From assembly GCA_029779995.1 (NCBI GenBank), contig JAKOZM010000178.1, forward strand, positions 1 through 36,991: a DNA stretch of 36,991 bases, given 5' to 3'. Below are positions 31,722 through 36,991 of this stretch, piece by piece. A model generated the notes under the pieces. The model saw only the letters and a list, made by a program, of their open reading frames with translations. It was not told the DNA's origin and ran no database searches. The stretch comes from Actinomycetes bacterium. GTDB lineage: Bacteria; Actinomycetota; Actinomycetes; S36-B12; UBA10799. The position numbers and the translations under genes are program-made. The number at the start of each line of letters is the position of its first letter. The first letter of the stretch is position 1.

Positions 31722-32195
31722 ATGTCCTATCAAGCCCCTGACCCCTACCAGCCTGGTGTGCAGAACCCGCCACCCCCGCGGGTGGTCCACGACAGTGACC
31801 CCACGCCCCCCCGGGTCATGCAGGACCCCGTCTACGAAGAGCGCATCCGTCCTGCCAAAACCTCCGCCGCCGCCGCGTTCGCCTTGGTCTTCGGCGTCTC
31901 AGCGATCATCACCGTTCTCACGGTGCTCCTCGGGCCATTGGCGATCGTCCTGGCCATCATCGGAATCATCCTGGGCATCGTCGGGATCCGGAACTCGAAA
32001 CGGGTCGGCGTGACCGGCAAGGGAGTGGCGATCGGCGGTCTGGTGCTCAGCATCCTGGCGCTGTTGCTGGGCGTCGCCCTGGCCGCCGGCATCACGTTCT
32101 ACCTCAATGATGAGCAAGCCGTGAACCGGATCGAGCAGCAGGTGGAGAACCTGCGCGACCAGCTGCCGGACAACGTCAACATCCCGCAGCCGTAG
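31722..32195 (+). CDS. DUF4190 membrane protein
   Basis: A 157-residue protein. The N-terminal 55 residues are Pro-rich and disordered (MSYQAPDPYQPGVQNPPPPR). Two transmembrane helices follow (about 49-85 and 95-120) around the DUF4190 core AFALVFGVSAIITVLTVLLG ... IGIILGIVGIRNSKRVGVTGKG. The tail (about 123-157) is an extracytoplasmic helix with EQQVENLRDQL. Function unknown. ATG 31722 has AAGGAG at 31711-31716; the longer frame from 31668 is rejected. Topoisomerase IB follows 8 bp later. Confidence 0.85.
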   Translation: MSYQAPDPYQPGVQNPPPPRVVHDSDPTPPRVMQDPVYEERIRPAKTSAAAAFALVFGVSAIITVLTVLLGPLAIVLAIIGIILGIVGIRNSKRVGVTGKGVAIGGLVLSILALLLGVALAAGITFYLNDEQAVNRIEQQVENLRDQLPDNVNIPQP

Positions 32196-32203
32196 TTGCT
32201 CTG

Positions 32204-33142
32204 ATGCCCCGGCTCCGGCGCGTCGACCCCACCTCCAACGGATGGACCCGACGCCGCCGGGGCCGGGGTTTCGCATATCTGGATCACGAGGGTCAGCGGC
32301 TGTCCCCAGAGGATTCCGCGCAGTGCAAGGCGCTAGTGATCCCGCCTGCCTGGGTCGATGTCTGGATCTCTCCGCACCCCAACGGGCATATCCAGGCCGT
32401 CGGTACCGACGAGGCAGGTCGGCGCCAGTACCTCTATCACCCGCAGTGGCGTGAGCAGCGCGACGCCGAGAAGTTCGACCGAGTGCTCGACTTCGGCCGC
32501 AGTCTGCCGGCGGCCAGGAAGCTCGCCGAAAGGCACCTGGCGCTGCCCGGCATGCCGTTTGAGCGCTCCCTGGCCGCCGCGTTCCGGTTCCTGGACCTGG
32601 GAGGTCTACGGGTGGGCGGGGAGGCTCACGAGGGGACGGGTTTGGCGACCTTGCGCCGCGATCACACGAGCACCCGACACGGCGTGATCAGGCTGCGCTT
32701 CACGGGGAAGTCCGGCAAGGACCACGACCTCATCATCGATGATGCCGAGCTGCTGGCGGTGGTACGCACCCTGCTGCGGCGGCGCGGCGGGGGCGAGGAG
32801 TTACTGGCCTACAAGAGCGACGGCGTCTGGCGCGACGTGACGAGCGCGGACATCAACGCCTATCTGTCCCAGATCGGGGTGCTGGGCACCGCCAAGGACT
32901 TCCGCACCTGGCAGGCGGGCCTGCGGGCACTGAGCCAGCTGGCCGGCGCCGACGGATCGAAACGGGCAGTGACGCAGGCGATGCAGGCCGCCGCCGAGCA
33001 TCTCGGCAACACCCCTGCGATCGCCAAGAACTCCTACGTGGATCCGCGCCTGGTGCAGGCGTACTGGGACGGTGACCTGCCCGATCATGATGCGGAGCAA
33101 CTGCACGAGTGGGAGCCCGCCCTGTTCGAGGTGCTCGGCTGA
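32204..33142 (+). CDS. DNA topoisomerase IB
   Basis: A 312-residue poxvirus-like type IB topoisomerase that relaxes supercoils by a transient 3'-phosphotyrosyl nick. Catalytic elements: DLGGLRVGGE (Arg, about 131-140), RFTGKSGKDHDL (Lys on the beta hairpin), KDFRTWQAG (Arg, with Gln at the place where some homologues have His or Ala) and NTPAIAKNSYVDP with the nucleophile Tyr 278. The N-terminal GFAYLDHEGQRLSPEDSAQC and PPAWVDVWI are also typical. Often found with stress or DNA-repair genes in Actinobacteria. No own ribosome binding site is clear, so it is probably coupled to the DUF4190 gene. Confidence 0.93.
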   Translation: MPRLRRVDPTSNGWTRRRRGRGFAYLDHEGQRLSPEDSAQCKALVIPPAWVDVWISPHPNGHIQAVGTDEAGRRQYLYHPQWREQRDAEKFDRVLDFGRSLPAARKLAERHLALPGMPFERSLAAAFRFLDLGGLRVGGEAHEGTGLATLRRDHTSTRHGVIRLRFTGKSGKDHDLIIDDAELLAVVRTLLRRRGGGEELLAYKSDGVWRDVTSADINAYLSQIGVLGTAKDFRTWQAGLRALSQLAGADGSKRAVTQAMQAAAEHLGNTPAIAKNSYVDPRLVQAYWDGDLPDHDAEQLHEWEPALFEVLG

Positions 33143-33501
33143 ACACCACCGCCACAGCGCTTCTGAGGAGCTGGTTCCTGGGCGTCCTGGTGGTCGGCCT
33201 GGCCTGCCGACACCTGCGTCGTTTCGTCGGCGGCTGAGTGTGAGGGTGGGGTGGACCAGGTGCCAAGGGTTTGCGTGGCCGCCGTCGACTCGTGTCCAGA
33301 TCTGGTTGGCGCGCGACCAAGATCAACCAAATCCGCGGAGACACGCCGCCCTACGAAATGTCTCGTTCACGGCGCGTCGCTGGTTCGATTTGATCTTGAG
33401 CGGGCACTTTTCAACCAGATGGGGCGAAGCGCGCGGTAGGCCTCCAATCGACAAGGCCTTACGAACCGGCGAAATGCCCGCTCAAGTCCCAGGACTGCAA
33501 G
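33143..33501. other. Intergenic stretch with hairpins, no supported gene
   Basis: Roughly 360 bp after the topoisomerase stop. A perfect 12-bp inverted repeat, CTTGAGCGGGCA at 33395-33406 and TGCCCGCTCAAG at 33475-33486, encloses 68 bp with further short complementary segments. A small plus-strand ORF (33109-33237) overlapping the topoisomerase end would encode a peptide with one membrane-like segment but lacks support. The T-loop-like GGTTCGATT at 33382-33390 does not fold into a tRNA. Confidence 0.5.
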
Positions 33502-33536
33502 AAGGTCCCCCTCCGCATCTGCGGAAGGGGACCTTT
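33502..33536 (-). terminator. Strong terminator hairpin of the DUF3618 operon
   Basis: AAGGTCCCCCTCCGCA (33502-33517) pairs with TGCGGAAGGGGACCTT (33520-33535), with one mismatch, and extends outward by CAAGAA/TTCTTG pairing with a bulge. It lies 18 bp after the stop of the DUF3618 gene. Confidence 0.7.
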
Positions 33537-33553
33537 CTTGGGGCAGGCAGGTT

Positions 33554-34090
33554 CTACTGCTTCACGGTCTCTTTGACCTGCTCGGCGCCGGACTTGGCCT
33601 CCTGCGCCACCTCCTGCAGAGCCTGCTTGCCGCTCTCCTGAGCGGAGGCGACGACATTCTGCGCCGTCTCCTGCAGCGGCTTCACGACGTCACTGTCGAC
33701 GGCCTTCTGCACCACATCCTGCTCCTTCTGCGATGCCGGCAGCAGCGATCCGATCAACCATCCCACCGCGAAGGCTCCCAGGCCCACCGCCAGCGGGTTG
33801 CCCTGCGTGGTGCGCCGGGCCCGTGTCGGTACTTCGCTGACAGTGTCCCGGGCCGAAGCCACGGACTCCTTCGCGGAGGAGACTCCGGAGTCGGCCGAAC
33901 CCATGATCTTGTCCTTCACCTGCGTCACTGAATCCTTCATCCTCTCGGCGCTGCGGTTGGCCATCCCACTGGGGCTGACCTTCTCCTGCAACGCATCGAC
34001 GTTCTCCTTGAGATCCTGGCGTGTGCGCTCGATCTCCTCTTGAATCTCTTCAGGGGTACTACCGGTGCTACTGCTGCTGCTCATGCTCAT
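33554..34090 (-). CDS. DUF3618 membrane-anchored protein
   Basis: A 178-residue protein. The N-terminal GSTPEEIQEEIERTRQDLKE plus NVDALQEKVSP (about 10-41) is the DUF3618 motif. A long helical stretch rich in Ser/Ala/Val/Lys follows, then one transmembrane helix (about 100-117, AVGLGAFAVGWLIGSLLPAS) and an amphipathic LEA-like C-terminal helix (about 120-178). Such proteins line the membrane under stress; biochemical function is unknown. Its ATG overlaps the stop of the holin-X gene (ATGA), so it is the last gene of a coupled three-gene operon. Confidence 0.85.
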   Translation of the reverse strand: MSMSSSSSTGSTPEEIQEEIERTRQDLKENVDALQEKVSPSGMANRSAERMKDSVTQVKDKIMGSADSGVSSAKESVASARDTVSEVPTRARRTTQGNPLAVGLGAFAVGWLIGSLLPASQKEQDVVQKAVDSDVVKPLQETAQNVVASAQESGKQALQEVAQEAKSGAEQVKETVKQ

Positions 34091-34515
34091 GACTGTCCTT
34101 TCAACGTGTCCGCAACGTCCTTGATGCTCTCGACCGTGCGCTCAGGCTTGGGGTTGACCTCAGCGATCTTCTTCTTGCCCTTCGAGAAGAGCACGCCCGC
34201 CACGATCAGCCAGATGACTGCCACGATGAAGTAGCACCAGGCGAGATCGATGTCGAACAGACGCTGCAGACCCTCAGCGGCCGCCAGGGAAAGCAGGATC
34301 AGCGCCACGGCCGACAGGGCGCCGGCCATGGCCATCATGGCGGCGCCAACCATGGCTACCGAAGCTTCCTGCTTGATCTCTGCGCGGGCTAGAGCCACCT
34401 CTTGCCGGAAGAGGCGGGAGGTATCCTCGGTCAGGTTCGAGATCAGCTCCGACAGCGGCTGTTCCGGGGACGGTGTCTGCTTCTCCCGGACGTCGATATT
34501 GTCCGCGTTACTCAT
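34087..34515 (-). CDS. Phage holin family protein (actinobacterial holin-X type)
   Basis: A 142-residue membrane protein. A soluble helix (about 18-50, SELISNLTEDTSRLFRQEVA ... RAEIKQEA) is followed by two transmembrane helices (about 52-80 and 90-112, with AWCYFIVAVIWLIVAGVLF) and a Lys-rich cytoplasmic tail. This is the DUF1469/Phage_holin_3_6 type, a chromosomal gene in most Actinobacteria and not evidence of a prophage. It overlaps its neighbours on both sides by ATGA, so expression is tightly coupled. Confidence 0.87.
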   Translation of the reverse strand: MSNADNIDVREKQTPSPEQPLSELISNLTEDTSRLFRQEVALARAEIKQEASVAMVGAAMMAMAGALSAVALILLSLAAAEGLQRLFDIDLAWCYFIVAVIWLIVAGVLFSKGKKKIAEVNPKPERTVESIKDVADTLKGQS

Positions 34516-35240
34516 GACTTGTCCCGGCGAACCTGTCCGATGCTGGTGCCGGTCTCGGGCAGAACCTCGCCCACCCCGATCGGCTGGTCACTCTTCGGGT
34601 AGGCCGACTCAGAGTCGAAAGCGCGCTGCTGCAGCGGACCGGTCGAGCCGGCCAGCGTGTCCGTGCGCTCCCCAGTCAGGTGGGCCTCCGTCGGGATTCC
34701 AACGGCGGGCTGCATCGAGGCAGCCTCCGGCTCCAACACCGGCATGCCAGGCAGGTTGGCCTCACGCCGGTCGATGGTGCCCGACGTCTGCTTCGACGTG
34801 TTGTCGCGGGCGACCGACACGGCGCTGCGGGTCACACGGCCCACCAGGAAGCCCAGCGCAGCGGCGCTGAGCAGGAACACCACGGGGCGCTGCCGAGCGA
34901 AGTCTTCGACCTCAACGAGCACGTCGCGCGGCTCGTGGGTGTCGATCCACTGCGACAGTTGCCGGGTGCGGCTGGCAGCCTCGCCTGCAAGGTTCGCAAC
35001 GGTGCCCTGACCGGACTGGGCCGTCTGGTCGAGCTCGTCGCCGATCTCGCGGATGCTGGAAGCGAGCTTGCTCTTCTGCTCCGAGAGCTGTGTCTTCACT
35101 TCCTCCGCGACGTCGGAGGCGACATGTCGTGTCTGCTCCGAAGCGGTCTGGGCTACCGAGCGAGCCTGCGTCGCAGCCTCCTCCTTCGCCTGCTGCACGG
35201 TGGATTGTTCGGTGTCAGTGGTCGTAGTCATCGAGTCCAC
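34512..35240 (-). CDS. Membrane-anchored coiled-coil stress protein
   Basis: A 242-residue protein, first gene of the operon. Residues about 5-115 are a Gln/Ala/Glu-rich coiled coil (STVQQAKEEAATQARSVAQT and following). One transmembrane helix lies at about 127-145 (RPVVFLLSAAALGFLVGRVT), and a disordered Pro/Gly/Glu tail follows. It resembles YqjD-like or DUF883-like membrane-anchored proteins, but the family was not clearly identified. The start is GTG 35240, seven nucleotides after AGGAG; ATG 35231 is an alternative. The frame stays open to 36683, but that part is antisense to the next gene and not coding. Confidence 0.75.
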   Translation of the reverse strand: MDSMTTTTDTEQSTVQQAKEEAATQARSVAQTASEQTRHVASDVAEEVKTQLSEQKSKLASSIREIGDELDQTAQSGQGTVANLAGEAASRTRQLSQWIDTHEPRDVLVEVEDFARQRPVVFLLSAAALGFLVGRVTRSAVSVARDNTSKQTSGTIDRREANLPGMPVLEPEAASMQPAVGIPTEAHLTGERTDTLAGSTGPLQQRAFDSESAYPKSDQPIGVGEVLPETGTSIGQVRRDKS

Positions 35241-35276
35241 AGGGGAACTCCTTTCTGTGGTGGTTACGAGCGATCG

Positions 35277-35282
35277 ATACCC
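35277..35282 (-). promoter_or_regulatory. SigB/SigH-type -10 element of the DUF3618 operon
   Basis: GGGTAT on the minus strand, with GTAT 15 nt upstream (consensus GTTT-N14-16-GGGTAT), and 36 nt before the GTG start at 35240. It fits a stress sigma factor promoter. On the opposite strand GGGTAG at 35346-35351 may serve the divergent gene. Confidence 0.4.
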
Positions 35283-35378
35283 CCCCGGACGCGTGACATA
35301 CGCCGATGTGGTCTGCACCACTGTGCGCATGGCACTACGGCACCGGGGTAGTCGATGGCTACGGAAAGGAGATTCAAA

Positions 35379-36473
35379 TTGGATTCCGTAGGACAAGAAG
35401 CATTGGATCGCGTCACCGGAGCTGTGCAGAAGTTGGCTGGCTCGGTGACGGGCCAGGAGACCTTGCAGCGCGAGGGCCGGTTGCACAGCGACAAGGCTGA
35501 CAGCGCCCGTGAGGCACGTATCGCCGCTGATCGGGCTCAGGCCCAGGAGGAGCTGGCTGAGGCGACCGAGGAGCAGCGCGAGGCAGCCAGTGAGCGTGCC
35601 CGCCTGCTCGAAGAGAAGGCCAGGCAAGAGGAAGAGGCGCGGATTTCGCGCGAAGAGAACAAAGAGAAGGAACTGATCAACGAGCAGACCGAGCGTGCCA
35701 AGGGCATCGCCGACGCTGACGCTGCGCGGGCTCAAGAGAGCGCCCACAAGCAGGAAGTGGATGCTGCTCGCACGAAGACCGACGCGCGCCGTCGTGCCGC
35801 CGACCTTGGGACCGAGGCCGATCGTGAGCGTGAACGAGCGCAGGCTTTGGATCCCGAGGTGTCGGAGAACTCGTTCACCCAGCGCTGGCTCAGTCGTGGC
35901 CTGCAGGTCACGCGTTTGCCGCTGACAGCGGTGGAGCGCGTCACCCGCCGGGCGGACAGCGAATGGCCTCCGGCCGTCGGCTTCCGCAAGGTCGAGTCGT
36001 CGGTGTGGCAGATGGCCGGCGGACTTCTGCGCAATGAGGAGCTGGTGCGGCGAGGAAAAGCCATCCAGGCGTCTACTCGCAGCGTGGAGCGGGCCGTCGA
36101 CCGCGAGGCCCAGGCGCAGCGCGTCGAGGCTGAGGGTGAGGCCAAGGCGCAGGCGAAGGCTGAGCAGGCCCGTCAGGCCGAACAGAAGGCCAAACGCAGC
36201 GCGCAGGTCCGCAAGGAAGAACTTGAGCGCCGCGAGCAGACGCGCCAAGAGAAGGTGGAGAAGGAAGCCGCAGCCAAGAAGGACGCGGCCAACAAGCGCG
36301 CGGCCAAGGCCGCAGAGGGTCGGCAGAATCGGCGCCGCACCGATGCGCTGGCCGACGCCACCCAGAAGGAGAAGGCTGCTGCCGAGAAGGCGGCCGCCGC
36401 TCACAAGGAGCAGAACGTGGTCGAGCTTGACCGCGAGATCGCAAACTCCCGCAGGAACCGCAAGAGCAGTTAA
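35379..36473 (+). CDS. CsbD-like/coiled-coil stress protein ('IF2-like' actinobacterial type)
   Basis: A 364-residue hydrophilic protein. The N-terminus (about 1-45, VTGAVQKLAGSVTGQETLQR plus EGRLHSDKA) resembles a CsbD-like stress module. A long charged coiled coil follows (about 45-160). A middle segment (about 165-245, SFTQRWLSRGLQVTRLPLTA ... KVESSVWQMAGGLLRNEELV) matches the globular part of mycobacterial proteins misannotated as IF2-family translation factors. A Lys/Glu/Ala-rich coiled coil (about 250-364) ends the protein. The start is TTG 35379, seven nucleotides after GGAAAGGAG (35363-35371); the ATG at 35355 precedes that site. It has no GTPase motifs, so it is not an initiation factor. 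Confidence 0.7.
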   Translation: MDSVGQEALDRVTGAVQKLAGSVTGQETLQREGRLHSDKADSAREARIAADRAQAQEELAEATEEQREAASERARLLEEKARQEEEARISREENKEKELINEQTERAKGIADADAARAQESAHKQEVDAARTKTDARRRAADLGTEADRERERAQALDPEVSENSFTQRWLSRGLQVTRLPLTAVERVTRRADSEWPPAVGFRKVESSVWQMAGGLLRNEELVRRGKAIQASTRSVERAVDREAQAQRVEAEGEAKAQAKAEQARQAEQKAKRSAQVRKEELERREQTRQEKVEKEAAAKKDAANKRAAKAAEGRQNRRRTDALADATQKEKAAAEKAAAAHKEQNVVELDREIANSRRNRKSS

Positions 36474-36484
36474 TCCGTAGGTGG

Positions 36485-36522
36485 GAAACCGTCGTTCCGG
36501 CATTTGCTGGGGCGGCGGTTTC
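36485..36522 (+). terminator. Terminator after the CsbD/coiled-coil gene
   Basis: GAAACCGTCG (36485-36494) pairs with CGGCGGTTTC (36513-36522), one G-U pair, followed by TTGCT. It begins 12 bp after the stop. Confidence 0.65.
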
Positions 36523-36575
36523 TTGCTGTGGCTCACCTCTACCGAATCCTCGCGGGGTTTGCTCAGCTGCCCGGC

Positions 36576-36788
36576 ATTCGGCACAAGGTGCGATCCTACG
36601 CGGCGTGTCGTAGCAACAAGTGCCCAATCACCGCACGCAACCCCCAGCCACCCACCAATTCGGCACAAGGTGCGATCCGCCACGGCGTGTCACAGCAACA
36701 AGTGCCCAATCACCGCACACAACCCCCAGCCACCCACCAAATCGGCACAAGGTGCGAACCCCCGCGGCGTGTCACAGCGACAAGTGCT
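36576..36788. repeat. 82-bp tandem repeats with palindromic core, about 2.6 copies
   Basis: The word TCGGCACAAGGTGCGA recurs at 36578, 36660 and 36742, an exact 82-bp period. Each unit has a core of about 46 bp, starting GGCACAAGGTGCGA and ending AGCAACAAGTGCC, whose ends are an imperfect inverted repeat (GGCAC...GTGCC). A 36-bp spacer (CAATCACCGCAC, then CAACCCCCAGCCACCCACCA) separates the cores. The third unit is cut after its core. Short ORFs across the array are just repeat translations. The rest of 36523-36879 has no supported gene. Confidence 0.85.
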
Positions 36789-36879
36789 GGCTGGTTTGCG
36801 CCTGACTTCGCGATAGAGATCGGCGTGTCGATCAGACAACATCCGGCGGGTCCTCCAACCACAACAGGAGGATCAGAAG

Positions 36880-36991
36880 ATGTCCGAGAACGAGCCCATC
36901 AGCGGGTCGAGGAAGCGCCGTGCGAAGCGGTTCTTGAGCCCGTCGTTGAAGTACGAGATCTGGCTGCAGTTGGTGCGGCAGGAGGCCACGG
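36880..36991 (+). CDS. Partial transposase-like protein (OrfA/HTH type), start only
   Basis: Thirty-seven codons at the right edge: a basic start (MSENEPISGSRKRRAKRFLS) followed by PSLKYEIWLQLVRQEAT. The pattern 'KR.RF.SPS.KYEIWLQL..QEAT' is that of the N-terminal helix-turn-helix of IS-encoded OrfA proteins, where the next helix carries the recognition motif. ATG 36880 has ACAGGAGGA at 36864-36872. The gene continues outside the window, so an insertion sequence or a stand-alone HTH gene cannot be told apart. Confidence 0.5.
   Translation, partial: MSENEPISGSRKRRAKRFLSPSLKYEIWLQLVRQEAT

Noticed and set aside
33109..33237. 42-residue ORF with a membrane-like segment after topoisomerase IB
   Set aside because: The sense frame ends ALLRSWFLGVLVVGLACRHL, which is membrane-like, but the GTG start lies inside the topoisomerase gene without ribosome binding site, so support is too weak.
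33378..33395. tRNA T-arm (GGTTCGATT)
   Set aside because: The flanking bases do not form a T stem, and no acceptor or anticodon arm can be placed.
34087..34515. Prophage remnant because of a holin-family gene
   Set aside because: Holin-X genes are ordinary chromosomal genes in Actinobacteria, and no phage structural or integrase gene is nearby.
34512..36683. 723-residue minus-strand ORF
   Set aside because: Only the part from GTG 35240 has a ribosome binding site and coiled-coil/TM logic; the rest is antisense to the CsbD-like gene.
36576..36788. CRISPR array
   Set aside because: Both the 46-bp core and the 36-bp spacer repeat; a CRISPR array needs unique spacers. No cas gene is present.

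Overview
The window is a high-GC, gene-dense stretch of an actinobacterial chromosome. The evidence for Actinomycetia is the recR-DUF5063 pair, an actinobacterial-type Ung start region, a metY-metX pair behind a Cys/Met leader-peptide attenuator, a CydD/CydC pair, a DUF3618/holin-X stress operon, and many genes whose -10 box (TANNNT) lies 6-7 nt before the start codon, i.e. leaderless transcripts. Genus cannot be assigned from sequence alone. About 40 protein genes are supported. No rRNA, tRNA or CRISPR array was found.

Layout. 1-134: start of a minus-strand gene running off the left edge. 378-3395: dnaX, recR and a DUF5063 gene (replication/repair; ybaB, usual between dnaX and recR, is missing). 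3325-8381: YheT-type hydrolase, NfeD + SPFH membrane pair, secreted PHB-depolymerase-like lipoprotein, double-GNAT acetyltransferase, ArsC-like phosphatase. 8392-13607: glycerol kinase, then two paralogous double-VOC proteins on either side of a secreted DUF11-repeat surface protein. 13682-14908: two small secreted proteins. 14916-17511: metY-metX with an upstream leader peptide, antiterminator and terminator, a complete ribosome-mediated attenuator. 17584-20747: a DUF7219-like small protein, a propeller-like protein, dtd, a VD-repeat protein and a DUF389 membrane protein. 20784-22736: a composite palindromic element, a DHA2 drug exporter and a SHOCT protein. 22827-24709: an 82-residue protein with no basic residue, a SIMPL protein and ung. 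24744-28441: cydC, cydD and a small membrane protein, without cydAB. 28475-30928: two different cation/proton antiporters. 31007-36473: an envelope/stress block (hemerythrin, DUF4190, topoisomerase IB, DUF3618, holin-X, a membrane-anchored coiled coil, and a CsbD/coiled-coil protein). 36576-36991: 82-bp tandem repeats followed by the start of a probable transposase.

The most distinctive signals are not ordinary genes: the metY attenuator with its leader peptide (17406-17511); a four-headed BIME-like palindrome in front of the drug exporter (20784-20926); an 82-bp repeat with palindromic core at the right edge; a 19-bp-arm palindrome between glpK and a VOC gene; and the wholly acidic small protein. 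Coding calls rest on reading the translations against known family motifs; no database search was possible.
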